Below are positions 30,638 to 39,690 of a stretch of 64,000 bases of DNA, in pieces. The DNA is from Enterococcus termitis (GTDB lineage Bacteria > Bacillota > Bacilli > Lactobacillales > Enterococcaceae): contig NZ_MIJY01000023.1 of the NCBI RefSeq assembly GCF_001730305.1, forward strand, positions 186,001 through 250,000, given 5' to 3'. Numbering within the stretch: position 1 is the stretch's first letter; each line of letters begins with the position of its first letter. Under the pieces are notes generated by a model that did no database searches, was not told the origin of the DNA, and saw only the letters and a program-made list of their open reading frames with translations. Position numbers and translations under genes: made by a program.

Positions 30638-32980
30638 ATGAAAAAAAACTACAAAAATTTTATTTTGTTCACAGTAACAGTAATCGGACTTGCTGGGATT
30701 GTTCAATTAACTAAAAATAGTACGCAGCAACCAATCAAAGCAGAGCCTTTACCGAAAAAAAACAACTTGATTTTAACAGATAAGTGGAATCCGGCCTATT
30801 CAGAACGTATCTATAGTTCTAGTAATACAATCATTGGTCCTGATACTTTGAAAATTACGAACAATGAATTCTTGCCGACAGGTACTAGTAAATCAATTAA
30901 TGGTTGGGGAACGGGTGTACGATCGGACACCGGAGGTTTATTTTTTTATAGTACGGTGGGTGATGCTAACTTTCCTGGAACGAGTGTTGTAAAAGCAAGG
31001 CAGATTGGCGCAACGCAAAAAGTAGATTTGGTTACTGGTAGATATTATCAATATAGTTTTCAAGGGAACTTCGTTTATAGTAGTGGTGGTTGGGTACACT
31101 TTTATACAGATCAGTTAGGACTATGGGGAAGTTATTATCCCGAAAGAAATGTTAATTTTAATATTAGCAAAAATTTTAAATCCAAAGCAGATTCAATGAC
31201 TGTTTTTTTTAGTTTGGGGTTAGACAATGTTGCTTATAAACCTGCAACGGGTAGATATGAAAATATTCAGCTAATTGATATTACAGGTGATGTGTTAGAT
31301 CTTATAAGTGAAGTAGATGAGCTTTTTACTGATGCTTCGAGAACGCAGCTTAAATACAGCACAACACAACAAAAGATTGATGCGTTGAAAAAAGATTTTT
31401 CAGCTTATAAGAGTGCACTAGATAAATCAGATTATGATAGAGTAAATTCTGGATTGACACTGGCGCAAACTTTGTTGGATAAAATTAAAATGAATTTATC
31501 TATCGTTCCTTTAGAAAATAATCCTGATAATGAACCCAGTTATATTATTAGTGGGAAAACGGATCCATATACATTTTTATCTCTAGTAAGTGATAACCGC
31601 TCATTTCCAGCAGGCACGCTTTCATCTGAGGTAGAGGGAGATCAAAAAAAATACCTTCTTCAAGCCGATAAAAATGGAAACTTTAACTATCAACTACCTA
31701 AGGGAAGCTATTTTAAAACCGGAGAAGTTGTGACGATCGTAAGTATGCTGAACGGTAAAACAGCGCAATTTAAATTCACTGTAAAAGACACGGTACCACC
31801 AAACCAACCGACACTGGATAAGCTAAAAGATGTAAGTACTACTTTTTCCGGTAGCGCTGAAAAGGATTCAACAGTCAAGGTCTACGAGGAATCGTCTAAA
31901 AATGTAGTGTTTTCTGGTCGAACGGATACGCAGGGACGTTATACAATAACGATTCCAGAAGCAAAAAGAACCTTGAAACCATATACAAATTATTATGTTA
32001 CAGCTACAGATCAGGCGGGAAATGTTAGTGAAGCTTCCGCTAAGCAAATGGTGGCAGATACGCTGCCGCCTACTGCGGAACCTGTAAAACAAATCTTGAA
32101 TCTTGGGTCGACATTACCTGAAGTGAACAAGTTGATAACGAAGATTTCTGATAATGCTGGTGTTAATGATGTAACGATTCAGTTGACTAAAGAGCCGGAT
32201 ATCTCTAACGTAGGCTATGTAAGTGCTGAAGTCACTTTGACAGATAAGGCAAACAATAAAACCGTTTTAGCGGTTCCCATCGTTATTAAAGATAATCAAA
32301 CAGTTATTGACGAAAATTATCTGGTGAATGCTCAAGATTTCACTGTTCCAGCTTCAGCTTATCCAGATACAAATGCAGAAAAACGAGCATTTTTAATTAA
32401 ACACAGTAAATTAAAGGCTTGGGATCTCACAACTGGGAAAGATGCGATTGATCAGGTAAGAATCAATGTACCAACGCTTCAGAAAAAACCAGGAACCTAT
32501 ACAATCGGCATGCTTCTTGGAAATTTAAGAAAAGATGTAACGGTGACATTCACAAATGGAGAACTAGCATTTGATCAATTACCGAATGAACTATCTTTTG
32601 GTACGCAGACGATCCGAGCTAAAAAACAGGTCATTAAACCAGAAGAAACAGTAAAAATTTCTGTAAATGATTCACGTTTTTCAACAAGCAATTGGCGTTT
32701 AACGACTCAATTAGATCGACCAATCAGTACAGATGAAGGGGATAAACTTGGAGGAGAACTCATTTTTCAAGAGAAAGACTCAGATGGGAAATGGATCGAG
32801 AAAGTCATCAATGAGCAAAGTACAACAGAGGTATACACTAATTCTAGTGCTGAACTTGGAAATACGACAATTGATTTTTTAGAAGATAAAAAAATTACTT
32901 TAGCCGTTTTTCCAGGAAGCATCTATTCAAATAGATATTATAGTACCAAAATAATCTGGACACTTGAAGTAGGTCCATGA
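30638..32980 (+). CDS. Large secreted WxL-domain surface protein, adhesin-like
   Basis: A 780-residue exported protein. Residues 1-35 are a signal peptide (MKKNYKNF, hydrophobic core ILFTVTVIGLAGIVQL, then QPIKAEP). About 40-225 is a beta-rich domain (WNPAYSERIY..., GRYYQYSFQGNF), 225-290 is helical (SEVDELFTDASRTQ), and about 385-475 looks like bacterial Ig-like repeats (VPPNQPTLDKLKDVSTTFSG, ATDQAGNVSEAS). The C-terminus has the two WxL motifs, WRL at about 685 and WTL at about 773 (IIWTLEVGP-end), which in enterococci mediate non-covalent attachment to peptidoglycan. AAAAGGAG precedes the ATG. Unusually, no DUF916 or small WxL partner genes lie beside it. The target is unknown. Confidence 0.8.
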   Translation: MKKNYKNFILFTVTVIGLAGIVQLTKNSTQQPIKAEPLPKKNNLILTDKWNPAYSERIYSSSNTIIGPDTLKITNNEFLPTGTSKSINGWGTGVRSDTGGLFFYSTVGDANFPGTSVVKARQIGATQKVDLVTGRYYQYSFQGNFVYSSGGWVHFYTDQLGLWGSYYPERNVNFNISKNFKSKADSMTVFFSLGLDNVAYKPATGRYENIQLIDITGDVLDLISEVDELFTDASRTQLKYSTTQQKIDALKKDFSAYKSALDKSDYDRVNSGLTLAQTLLDKIKMNLSIVPLENNPDNEPSYIISGKTDPYTFLSLVSDNRSFPAGTLSSEVEGDQKKYLLQADKNGNFNYQLPKGSYFKTGEVVTIVSMLNGKTAQFKFTVKDTVPPNQPTLDKLKDVSTTFSGSAEKDSTVKVYEESSKNVVFSGRTDTQGRYTITIPEAKRTLKPYTNYYVTATDQAGNVSEASAKQMVADTLPPTAEPVKQILNLGSTLPEVNKLITKISDNAGVNDVTIQLTKEPDISNVGYVSAEVTLTDKANNKTVLAVPIVIKDNQTVIDENYLVNAQDFTVPASAYPDTNAEKRAFLIKHSKLKAWDLTTGKDAIDQVRINVPTLQKKPGTYTIGMLLGNLRKDVTVTFTNGELAFDQLPNELSFGTQTIRAKKQVIKPEETVKISVNDSRFSTSNWRLTTQLDRPISTDEGDKLGGELIFQEKDSDGKWIEKVINEQSTTEVYTNSSAELGNTTIDFLEDKKITLAVFPGSIYSNRYYSTKIIWTLEVGP

Positions 32981-33006
32981 CCAACAACTCAATGAAAGCT
33001 ATGTTA

Positions 33007-33053
33007 TTGGATAGTAGACTATCGAAAGAGCGAGTCTATTGTCCAATTTTTTT
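33007..33053 (+). terminator. Terminator of the WxL protein gene
   Basis: TTGGATAGTAGACT pairs with AGTCTATTGTCCAA using wobble pairs; seven T follow. Confidence 0.85.
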
Positions 33054-33059
33054 CTTTGA

Positions 33060-33817
33060 AAATGAATAGTAGCTAAAGAGTGATAGTCTTTCAATCGTAG
33101 TGATTAGCCTTAAAAATAAAGCAAGGCAAAGATCGTATACTACGAGTCATATCTTCACTTTTTAAAATCCAAAGAAGTAGTAGTATAAAAGTAACTCCTT
33201 CGAAAATAAAGGACAAGGAAAAAGGTGACATCAGAATAGTTAGTTCTAATGGAAAAAAAGTTGAACCAAACTAGCTTGAAGAAGAATGGTTTACACCAAC
33301 CTCCGTTCAATTTTTAGTATCTTTCATTCGGTATAAATTTGTTAAAGACAGTGCTTATATCTTAAAGCATTAAACGTCTATAAAAGTTTCAGGTAATGTT
33401 TTTTTATTTTATTTTATCTTAAAAAAGTAGCACGTTATTTTTCATCAATATCAAAAAATATGAAACTAAAATAAATTGGAAATTGAAACTATTTTTCAGA
33501 AAGTATCTTGATAAACGAGTCAATTTTTCTTTACAAAAATAAATATCTAAAAATTAGTTAAAAAAGCGCAAAATTGGAGAGAGAGTCCTTGCCATTTATT
33601 GAGAAAGCACGTATATTTAACTTACTACATTAAATCAGTCAAAAACATCGACTGTCAATGAGCATGAGCCAGATAGAAAATTTTTTTCACTTCATTCGAT
33701 CTCCTTTTGGATCAAACACGACTTATATTTTCTATCATTCGTCCGTTTTAAAATCATGTCTCTTTGTTAAAATTACTCGAAATACCAAAATAGAATATTA
33801 GTAAAGTTGGAATATAA
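33060..33817. other. Gene-free interval between the WxL gene and oatA, possibly decayed
   Basis: About 750 bases with no complete gene. An open stretch on the plus strand (about 33098-33274) would encode some 56 residues ending GKKVEPN, but it has no start codon. An inverted repeat TCGTAGT...ACTACGA with inner GCCTT...AAGGC lies near 33096-33146. The second half is extremely AT-rich. The interval may be the remains of a former gene. Near 33780 the oatA promoter region begins. Confidence 0.4.
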
Positions 33818-35686
33818 ATGAATATTAATAAAAGGTTAGAAAATCGCCGTTATATTACCGGATTTGATGGGATTCGGACAATAGCGGTTATCGGCGTGAT
33901 TCTTTATCACTTGTTCCCAAATATAATGCATGGGGGCTATTTGGGTGTCCCTATTTTTTTTGCTGTTTCAGGCTATTTGATTACCGACTTGCTGAGGCAG
34001 GAGTGGCTTCAAAATGAAACAATCGATGTAAAGGGGTTTTATATTCGGCGTATGAAACGACTTTACCCGGGGCTACTCACGATGTTGGTATTATCATCAG
34101 CTTACATTGTCTTTTTTCAAAAAGACTTACTAAATAATTTACGCAGCGTTTTTGCCAGCAGCGTTTTGTACTATAACAACTGGTGGCAGATTTTTAAAGG
34201 CTTTTCTTATTTTGATCGTTTTGCAACACAGTCACCGTTCACTCATATTTGGTCGCTTGCAGTTGAAGCACAGAATTATCTGGTTTGGCCGTTGTTATTT
34301 ATTGCATTAAAGAAATACGTAAAACACAGCGGGAAAATATTTGGATTGATCATGGGTACCGCTATTATTTCTGGACTATTGATGGCATTTTTATACACGC
34401 CAGGAGCAGATCCTACAAGGGTTTATTATGGTACAGATACACGATTGTTTTCTATTTTACTTGGCAGTGGCTTGGCGTTCGTTTGGCCAACCTATCGTTT
34501 GAAAGAAGAAGTTCCAGCGAAGGCAAGGAATCTATTAAATGGCGTAGGGATTGCTTCGTTGATTGTACTCTTGCTCTCATTTTTATTTTTGGCAGATCGC
34601 TTTTCCTTTGTCTATTATGGTGGTATGTTCATCGTTAGTATTTTTGCAACAATCTTAGTTGCTGTGACAGCTCATCCTGGAGCAGATATGAACCGCTGGC
34701 TGACTAATCCAGTATTTACTTGGATCGGTAAAAGGAGTTACGGTATTTATCTTTATCAATTTCCTGTTATGATTTTTTATGAAGCAAAGATCACAAACTT
34801 AAGCGATCATGTTTTGCTGCATTCAATCATAGAGCTTGCGTTGATTCTGGGGATTAGTGAACTTTCTTATAGGTATATAGAAAAGCCGCTGGGCAAATTT
34901 TATTACCAGTATACTTGGTTTGCAATCAAAGATTTTTTCAAAAAGCCTTGGGTTACAACGGCTAAAATCACAGCAGTATTTTGCACGATTGTTTCTGTTT
35001 TTGCTGTATATGCTTTAGCGATTGCGCCGTCTAATGAAGTGACTGCTGATCAACAGCAATTACAAAAGACGATTGAAGAAAATAAAAAGAAAGCAGAAGA
35101 GCGAAAAGAAGCAGAAAAAGCCAAGAATGAAGGAAAGACAGCTGACTCTACAGAACAATCAACAGCACCGCCAGAAATAAATGTTGATTTAAACGCTGAA
35201 GAGCTCAAAAAGGCGAAGACGATGGAAATCACTGCCTTTGGTGATTCAGTGATATTAGATGCTGCTGCTGGCTTACAAGATATTTTTCCGAAATTAATTG
35301 TTGACGGTGAAGTGGGAAGACAATTATACGAAAGTGCGCCAGCTATTCAAAAATTGGATAAAGATAAATTGTTAAAAGAAAATGTTTTAGTTGGGCTTGG
35401 GACGAATGGCTCTTTTACTGAGGCGCAGTTTGATGAATTTATGGCAGCGATTGGTTCCAAAAGAAATGTTTATTGGATCAATGTTCGCGTTCCTACACGT
35501 AGATGGCAGAATGAGGTCAATACGATGCTGGAAAATATGAAAAAGAAATACAAGAATTTAACTGTGATCGATTGGTACGGTTATAGTAACGCTCACGATG
35601 AGTGGTTTTATGAAGATCGTGTCCATCCCAATGTTGATGGACAAGTGAAATATTCAAGTTTCATTGCAAAAGAAATCATGAAATAA
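33818..35686 (+). CDS. oatA: Peptidoglycan O-acetyltransferase, OatA type (acyltransferase 3 + SGNH)
   Basis: A 622-residue membrane enzyme that O-acetylates MurNAc and so confers lysozyme resistance. The N-terminal acyltransferase-3 domain (1-400) has about eleven hydrophobic segments and the conserved His31 in GVILYHLFPN. A charged linker (about 410-450, KKKAEERKEAEKAKNE) leads to an extracellular SGNH domain with GDS at about 475, GTNG at about 530 and DRVH at about 601-604, providing Ser, Asp and His. This matches OatA architecture, with teichoic acid or other acyltransferases as alternatives. The start codon has only a weak site (AGTTGGA). Confidence 0.88.
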   Translation: MNINKRLENRRYITGFDGIRTIAVIGVILYHLFPNIMHGGYLGVPIFFAVSGYLITDLLRQEWLQNETIDVKGFYIRRMKRLYPGLLTMLVLSSAYIVFFQKDLLNNLRSVFASSVLYYNNWWQIFKGFSYFDRFATQSPFTHIWSLAVEAQNYLVWPLLFIALKKYVKHSGKIFGLIMGTAIISGLLMAFLYTPGADPTRVYYGTDTRLFSILLGSGLAFVWPTYRLKEEVPAKARNLLNGVGIASLIVLLLSFLFLADRFSFVYYGGMFIVSIFATILVAVTAHPGADMNRWLTNPVFTWIGKRSYGIYLYQFPVMIFYEAKITNLSDHVLLHSIIELALILGISELSYRYIEKPLGKFYYQYTWFAIKDFFKKPWVTTAKITAVFCTIVSVFAVYALAIAPSNEVTADQQQLQKTIEENKKKAEERKEAEKAKNEGKTADSTEQSTAPPEINVDLNAEELKKAKTMEITAFGDSVILDAAAGLQDIFPKLIVDGEVGRQLYESAPAIQKLDKDKLLKENVLVGLGTNGSFTEAQFDEFMAAIGSKRNVYWINVRVPTRRWQNEVNTMLENMKKKYKNLTVIDWYGYSNAHDEWFYEDRVHPNVDGQVKYSSFIAKEIMK

Positions 35687-35714
35687 CCGCATAATGAAGG
35701 GTGGGTCGGAATTG

Positions 35715-35790
35715 CTTCTGCTCCCATCGTTTATTCGGATTTAGAGCCCAAAACAAAACTGATTTTCAGTTTTATTTTGGGCTCTTTTTT
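35715..35790 (+). terminator. oatA terminator within a repeated intergenic module
   Basis: The terminator is AGAGCCCAAAACAAAACT paired perfectly with AGTTTTATTTTGGGCTCT apart from one position, followed by six T. The preceding bases CGTTTATTCGG.TTTAGAG also occur near 58270, so this is one copy of a dispersed module. Confidence 0.85.
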
Positions 35791-35861
35791 GTTTGTTCAA
35801 GTTTTGTGAATCTTAAAGAAGGTGAATCACGCAAGAAAAAAAGGAATTATTTCCTTTTCTC

Positions 35862-36383
35862 TTAGGTCAAAACTAATTGATACGCTAAACGTTCACCATC
35901 CGGTATAGGTAGTAGTAAATCCCCTCGATAGGAAAAGCCAGCTTTTTTTATTAGTCGCTGCATTCGTACATTTTTAGGATGAGTATCGATTCGAATATCG
36001 AGGTGACCGTTCAATCGAGCAGCGGTAATCAAAAAATTCATTAATGTCAAAGCGGTTCCTTTTCCTTGGTAAATAGGGTTAAGAGCAACGCGATGAATGA
36101 CGGCATAAGAATCAGTCAAATGCTGCCAGTGCCCATTTTTGATGTTTTCATATGGCGGTTCTTGGTCAGTCGAGATCACGCCCAGACCTGCAACCTTTTG
36201 GTCAATGATCAATACATAACATTGACTGAGAGCTATATCATGTGTTAATTGTTCTTCATTAGGTCCTTCACCCTTTTGCCATTGAGGGATTTGCTGTTCT
36301 GCCAGCAACTGTCTGGCACTGCTAATGATCTGCAGAAGCTCAGGTAAATCATCGTGTTGTGCATATCTTAAATAAATCGTCAT
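35862..36383 (-). CDS. GNAT family N-acetyltransferase
   Basis: A 173-residue acetyltransferase of the GNAT superfamily. The acetyl-CoA binding motif A is visible (VALNPIYQGKGTALTLMNFL, with the Q/RxxGxG/A pattern QGKGTA), followed by DIRIDTHPKNVRMQRLIKKA and GFSYRG, the usual motif B. It is cytosolic; the acceptor is unknown. The protein starts MTIYLRYAQHDDLPELLQII as in RimI-like single-domain enzymes. It lies on the minus strand, downstream of the Nudix regulator gene, from which it is separated by 49 bases, so co-transcription is likely. Confidence 0.85.
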   Translation of the reverse strand: MTIYLRYAQHDDLPELLQIISSARQLLAEQQIPQWQKGEGPNEEQLTHDIALSQCYVLIIDQKVAGLGVISTDQEPPYENIKNGHWQHLTDSYAVIHRVALNPIYQGKGTALTLMNFLITAARLNGHLDIRIDTHPKNVRMQRLIKKAGFSYRGDLLLPIPDGERLAYQLVLT

Positions 36384-36432
36384 TTATTTAGCCTTTCTCT
36401 AGTAAAATTATTAGGATTGAGTATAAGAATTT

Positions 36433-37260
36433 TCAGGTTTTATCAGGTTTTAATTGATAAATTTTCGATGGTCGGCCAATTCCTACCGGTCGTTCGCCAA
36501 TTTCTTCAAAATGATGGAGCATCGCCTTTTTGAAGTTGGAATGATCGATCGTTTTATAATCGACGCCGGAGAATTTTGCAAAAACTTTGCGTGCCTCGGT
36601 AATTGTAAAATCTTTTCCTAATACTTGAAGTACTTGAGGATCATGCTCCATTTTATTTGCTACTCGGTTGAAGGCCTTTAAAATAATTTCACTATGGTCA
36701 AACGCAAGAGTATCTTTTCCTGTTGAAGCACCTGTTTTTAAATCTAAAATGATTTCTACACTGCCGTTCGTTAAGGAAAGAATATCGTCTTTGCGTTCCA
36801 TGGTAAACCAGCGAACTTCTTTGGCATCATCACCAGCGATCAAAGGTTCTTCTCCAATAAAAGCCAAATAGCTTACAGTAACGACCCAGCCGCGTGGATC
36901 ACGATTCGGTGTACTGAAACTATGAAGCTGCTCAATATTATCTTTAGAGATAACAACGCCGGTTTCTTCTGTGGTCTCACGTAAAACACTTTCCCCAGTA
37001 GACTCGTTTCGATTCACAAAGCCTCCAGGTAACGCCCATGAATTTCTATAAGGATGACCTTTTCTTTTAATCAGTAATATCTTTAATTGATCTTCTTCTT
37101 TGTTATAGCACATTAAAACAATATCTACAGTCAGAGAAGGTTTTTCATATTCAGGAAGTTCTTGTTGTTGATACCAATTTAAGAATTCAGCTTCACTGGC
37201 TTGTTGTTCATAATAGTGTTTTTCTTCTTCCTTTGAATTAAATTGCACCAAATTGTTCAT
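36433..37260 (-). CDS. Nudix hydrolase with C-terminal winged helix (NrtR-like)
   Basis: A 275-residue protein with an N-terminal Nudix domain (about 45-185) and a C-terminal winged-helix domain (about 195-270, ending VGIGRPSKIYQLKPD). This is the layout of NrtR-type regulators, which sense ADP-ribose-related ligands and control NAD metabolism. The Nudix box is GFVNRNE, then REtTEETGV; all catalytic Glu and Arg positions of GX5EX7REUXEEXGU are present, so hydrolysis may be retained. No NAD gene adjoins, although a nicotinamidase-like gene is 7 kb away. AGAGGGG precedes the ATG. The specific ligand is unknown. Confidence 0.85.
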   Translation of the reverse strand: MNNLVQFNSKEEEKHYYEQQASEAEFLNWYQQQELPEYEKPSLTVDIVLMCYNKEEDQLKILLIKRKGHPYRNSWALPGGFVNRNESTGESVLRETTEETGVVISKDNIEQLHSFSTPNRDPRGWVVTVSYLAFIGEEPLIAGDDAKEVRWFTMERKDDILSLTNGSVEIILDLKTGASTGKDTLAFDHSEIILKAFNRVANKMEHDPQVLQVLGKDFTITEARKVFAKFSGVDYKTIDHSNFKKAMLHHFEEIGERPVGIGRPSKIYQLKPDKT

Positions 37261-37449
37261 CCCCTCTACATTAGATAAAAGTACTTTTTACTTTATTGTA
37301 TCATTATCAACAAGAAAAACAACTAAAGTCTAGTGATTTCAAAAGAAATAGTTAGGATAAATGAATAGGTGAAATGAAACATAGAAAATAATGCGTATTA
37401 TTTTCTAGAACGACAAAAAATGGTATTAAAATGTAAAGGGGCGAATAAA

Positions 37450-38325
37450 GTGCGTCATCAACAACAGGTTAAAAAAGATATTGACTCTCTTAAGATCACG
37501 AAAATAAAAGAAACCGGTTTTCACTTTAATAAGACATTAAAAATTCTATTTGTTCTGTTTGGTCGGGTAGAGCTGATTACATTGGATCAGTACGTGGTGC
37601 TAAACATTGGAGATGTGTATGTTTTGAATGAAAATGAGCTGGTGAGTTTTTTATCAAGTGGCTCTAACAGCGTATTGATTGCACAGTCACCGCCGAATAC
37701 TAAGGGGAAAGATTGTTACCGTTTCAAGCAAATACACCCTTTATCAGTAGTCGACAAAAAGGCGCATGAAGAAGTCGTCAAAGGTCTGGTTCTTCCAAAA
37801 AATCATCAGTCGTTAGTAGCCATAATGTTAAGACATCAAATTTTATTTAGTGAAAAATCCTTGTCGAAAAAGACAACAGAATGCAGTAAGTGTGAGGATG
37901 TTTTAGATTATATTAACAAACATTATACAACCGATATTTCTTTAAAGCATTTAGCGGAACATTTTATCACAGATAAATACATCATTTCCCATAAGTTTAG
38001 AAAGTATTTTGGGTTTTCTATTTATCATTATCTAAAAGAGGTTCGCTTGTTTCATAGTGCTTGTCAGCTGAAATCCAGTACTGATAAAATCATGGACGTT
38101 GCTTTAGATAATGGTTTTCCCAGCTTGAGAGCTTTTAACCAGTCTTTTAAAGAAAAGTTTGGACTGCCGCCATTGACCTTCCGCAAAAAAGATAAAATGA
38201 ATCAAGTTATGGATGAACAAGAAGATCCAGTACTATTTTTTCAGATCGAGCAACTCACTGCAGGTATAATCGATCAGCATTTGTTAGAAAAGATAAAAGA
38301 ACAACCATACGATTTGTTCGGCTAG
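37450..38325 (+). CDS. AraC-family transcriptional regulator
   Basis: A 291-residue regulator. The C-terminal part (about 160-260) contains two helix-turn-helix motifs of the AraC/XylS type: ISLKHLAEHFITDKYIISHKF and the second with IMDVALDNGFPSLRAFNQSF, then KEKFGLPPLTFRK. The N-terminal 150 residues, probably the sensing domain, have a cupin-like beta pattern (VVLNIGDVYVLNENELVSFL) but no firm match. I chose the GTG at 37450 because AAAGGGG is 9 bases upstream; a frame extension to 37420 lacks a site. It is immediately upstream of bioY, but a link to biotin is unproven. Confidence 0.82.
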   Translation: MRHQQQVKKDIDSLKITKIKETGFHFNKTLKILFVLFGRVELITLDQYVVLNIGDVYVLNENELVSFLSSGSNSVLIAQSPPNTKGKDCYRFKQIHPLSVVDKKAHEEVVKGLVLPKNHQSLVAIMLRHQILFSEKSLSKKTTECSKCEDVLDYINKHYTTDISLKHLAEHFITDKYIISHKFRKYFGFSIYHYLKEVRLFHSACQLKSSTDKIMDVALDNGFPSLRAFNQSFKEKFGLPPLTFRKKDKMNQVMDEQEDPVLFFQIEQLTAGIIDQHLLEKIKEQPYDLFG

Positions 38326-38346
38326 TTAAAGTGATTATCTCGAAGA

Positions 38347-38399
38347 TGGTTAACCTTATTTTTGTAAAGGTTGACAAAAGAGGCGGTTGATAGTATTTT
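38347..38399 (+). promoter_or_regulatory. bioY promoter with overlapping BirA-type biotin operator
   Basis: TGGTTAACC (38347-38355) and GGTTGACAA (38369-38377) match the two halves of the Gram-positive BirA operator (TTGTTAAC, 15 bases, GTTAACAA) with one change each. The right half contains TTGACA (38371-38376), which with TATTTT (38394-38399) at exactly 17 bases forms a strong promoter. BirA-biotinyl-AMP bound here would block polymerase. Confidence 0.8.
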
Positions 38400-38436
38400 A
38401 AATATACAACTACCACTTAATGTTTGGAGAGAAGTT

Positions 38437-38988
38437 ATGAAAACGAGAGATATTACGCAAATTGCAATTATGATCAGTATTATTATTGTATTAGGATTTT
38501 TTCCGCCAATCCCGATTACTCTTTTACCTGTTCCAATCGTTATTCAAAATGCTGGGTTTATGTTGAGCGGTTTGCTTTTAGGTAAAAAAAATGGGACGAT
38601 CGCAACATTGCTATTTTTGGTCCTTGCGGCGATAGGTTTCCCAATTTTAGCTGGCGGGCGAGGAGGTTTAACAGTATTTTTGGGTATCACAGCAGGTTAT
38701 CTTTTTGCCTATCCTTTTGCGACGTTCTTGATTGGCTGGTTAAATGAAAAATTCAATCCAAACAACCAAAACTTAATATATGGATTTGTGATTACCTTTC
38801 TTTTTGGTGCTTTACTAATTGATTTTTTTGGAGCTGTAGGTGTGAGTCTCCTTTCAGATCTTTCACTTTCAAAGAGTTTACTAGCAAGCGTCACTTTTAT
38901 ACCTGGAGATACGATCAAAGCGTTTCTAACGGTTTTTATTGCTAAGAGAATCGCAAGTGCTGTTTTCAAGAGAAGTGAACATAGATGA
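38437..38988 (+). CDS. bioY: Biotin transporter substrate-binding (S) component
   Basis: A 183-residue membrane protein of the BioY family, the S-component that binds biotin for an energy-coupling factor (ECF) transporter. Five to six hydrophobic helices are visible, with the conserved LGFFPPIPITLLPVPIVIQN and the GGRGGLTVFLG loop. I chose the ATG at 38437 (GGAGAG upstream), giving the typical BioY length; the frame could extend to 38371 but that would overlap the promoter. The shared EcfA and EcfT subunits are not in the window. It is the first gene of a two-gene unit with the CHY zinc-finger gene, under a BirA-like operator. Confidence 0.92.
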   Translation: MKTRDITQIAIMISIIIVLGFFPPIPITLLPVPIVIQNAGFMLSGLLLGKKNGTIATLLFLVLAAIGFPILAGGRGGLTVFLGITAGYLFAYPFATFLIGWLNEKFNPNNQNLIYGFVITFLFGALLIDFFGAVGVSLLSDLSLSKSLLASVTFIPGDTIKAFLTVFIAKRIASAVFKRSEHR

Positions 38989-39302
38989 AAGATATCGCTG
39001 GATGTATTATTGATCAACAAGGCAGATGCACGCATTATCATTCTGAATATGATGTTGTTGCTAATAAATGCTACAAGTGTCTAACGTATTATGCTTGCTA
39101 TCGTTGTCATGATGAAAAAGAAACTCATTTATTTGCTCCATGGCCTGTCACAAGTGATAAAGAAGCCAAAGTAATTCTTTGCGGTACATGCCAGTATGAA
39201 ATGAACTACGAGCAATACAAAAAGGAAGGACTATGCCCGAATTGTAAACAAAGGTTTAATCCTAAATGTGTTAACCATGAAAGTATCTATTTTAAAAAAT
39301 AA
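38985..39302 (+). CDS. CHY-type zinc-finger protein
   Basis: A 105-residue cysteine- and histidine-rich protein. CxxxxxTHYHSE, CYKCLTYYACYRCHDE, CGTCQYEM, CPNCKQRFNPKCVNH form the pattern of a CHY zinc finger, which should bind two or three zinc ions. In bacteria these short CHY proteins have no assigned function. The start overlaps the bioY stop by 4 bases (ATGA), so it is translated from the bioY message and falls under the same biotin operator. This linkage is visible, but why a zinc-finger protein should respond to biotin is unknown. Confidence 0.85.
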   Translation: MKDIAGCIIDQQGRCTHYHSEYDVVANKCYKCLTYYACYRCHDEKETHLFAPWPVTSDKEAKVILCGTCQYEMNYEQYKKEGLCPNCKQRFNPKCVNHESIYFKK

Positions 39303-39690
39303 GTAGAAAATCATGAAAACAATAAGGAACTCAAACTTGACACAATCGGATTGAGAGTTTTCGTGCATCGATTGGTTTAAATCATTATGAGTGAATGTGC
39401 GCATATTCGAGCTAGTTGTGTCATTATTAAGTTTTACATTTATTTCTTTTTTTGAAATTCTTTCACCGTATTTGGTTCGATAACGGTCTTTGAGGTGATC
39501 AAAGTATTTTTAGGGATGTCTTCTACCATTTATTTAGTCTCCAAGATGAGGGAGACAGATGTGTTTTACCTCATTTTTCGAATGAGTAGTTGAACAACCG
39601 AAACATAAGGAAAAACTACTTGAAATCGAAGGAATGTATTACGTTCCTGATTTTATGCCATATGTCGAACATAAATTATTTTTAGGGTAA
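39303..39690. other. Gene-free interval with a possible remnant of a coding sequence
   Basis: No complete gene. A frame without start (about 39585-39690) reads EKLLEIEGMYYVPDFMPYV and ends LFLG-stop, in the manner of a degraded gene's C-terminus. An inverted repeat TGACACAA (39338-39345) / TTGTGTCA (39416-39423) lies upstream. The function of this stretch is unknown. Confidence 0.35.
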
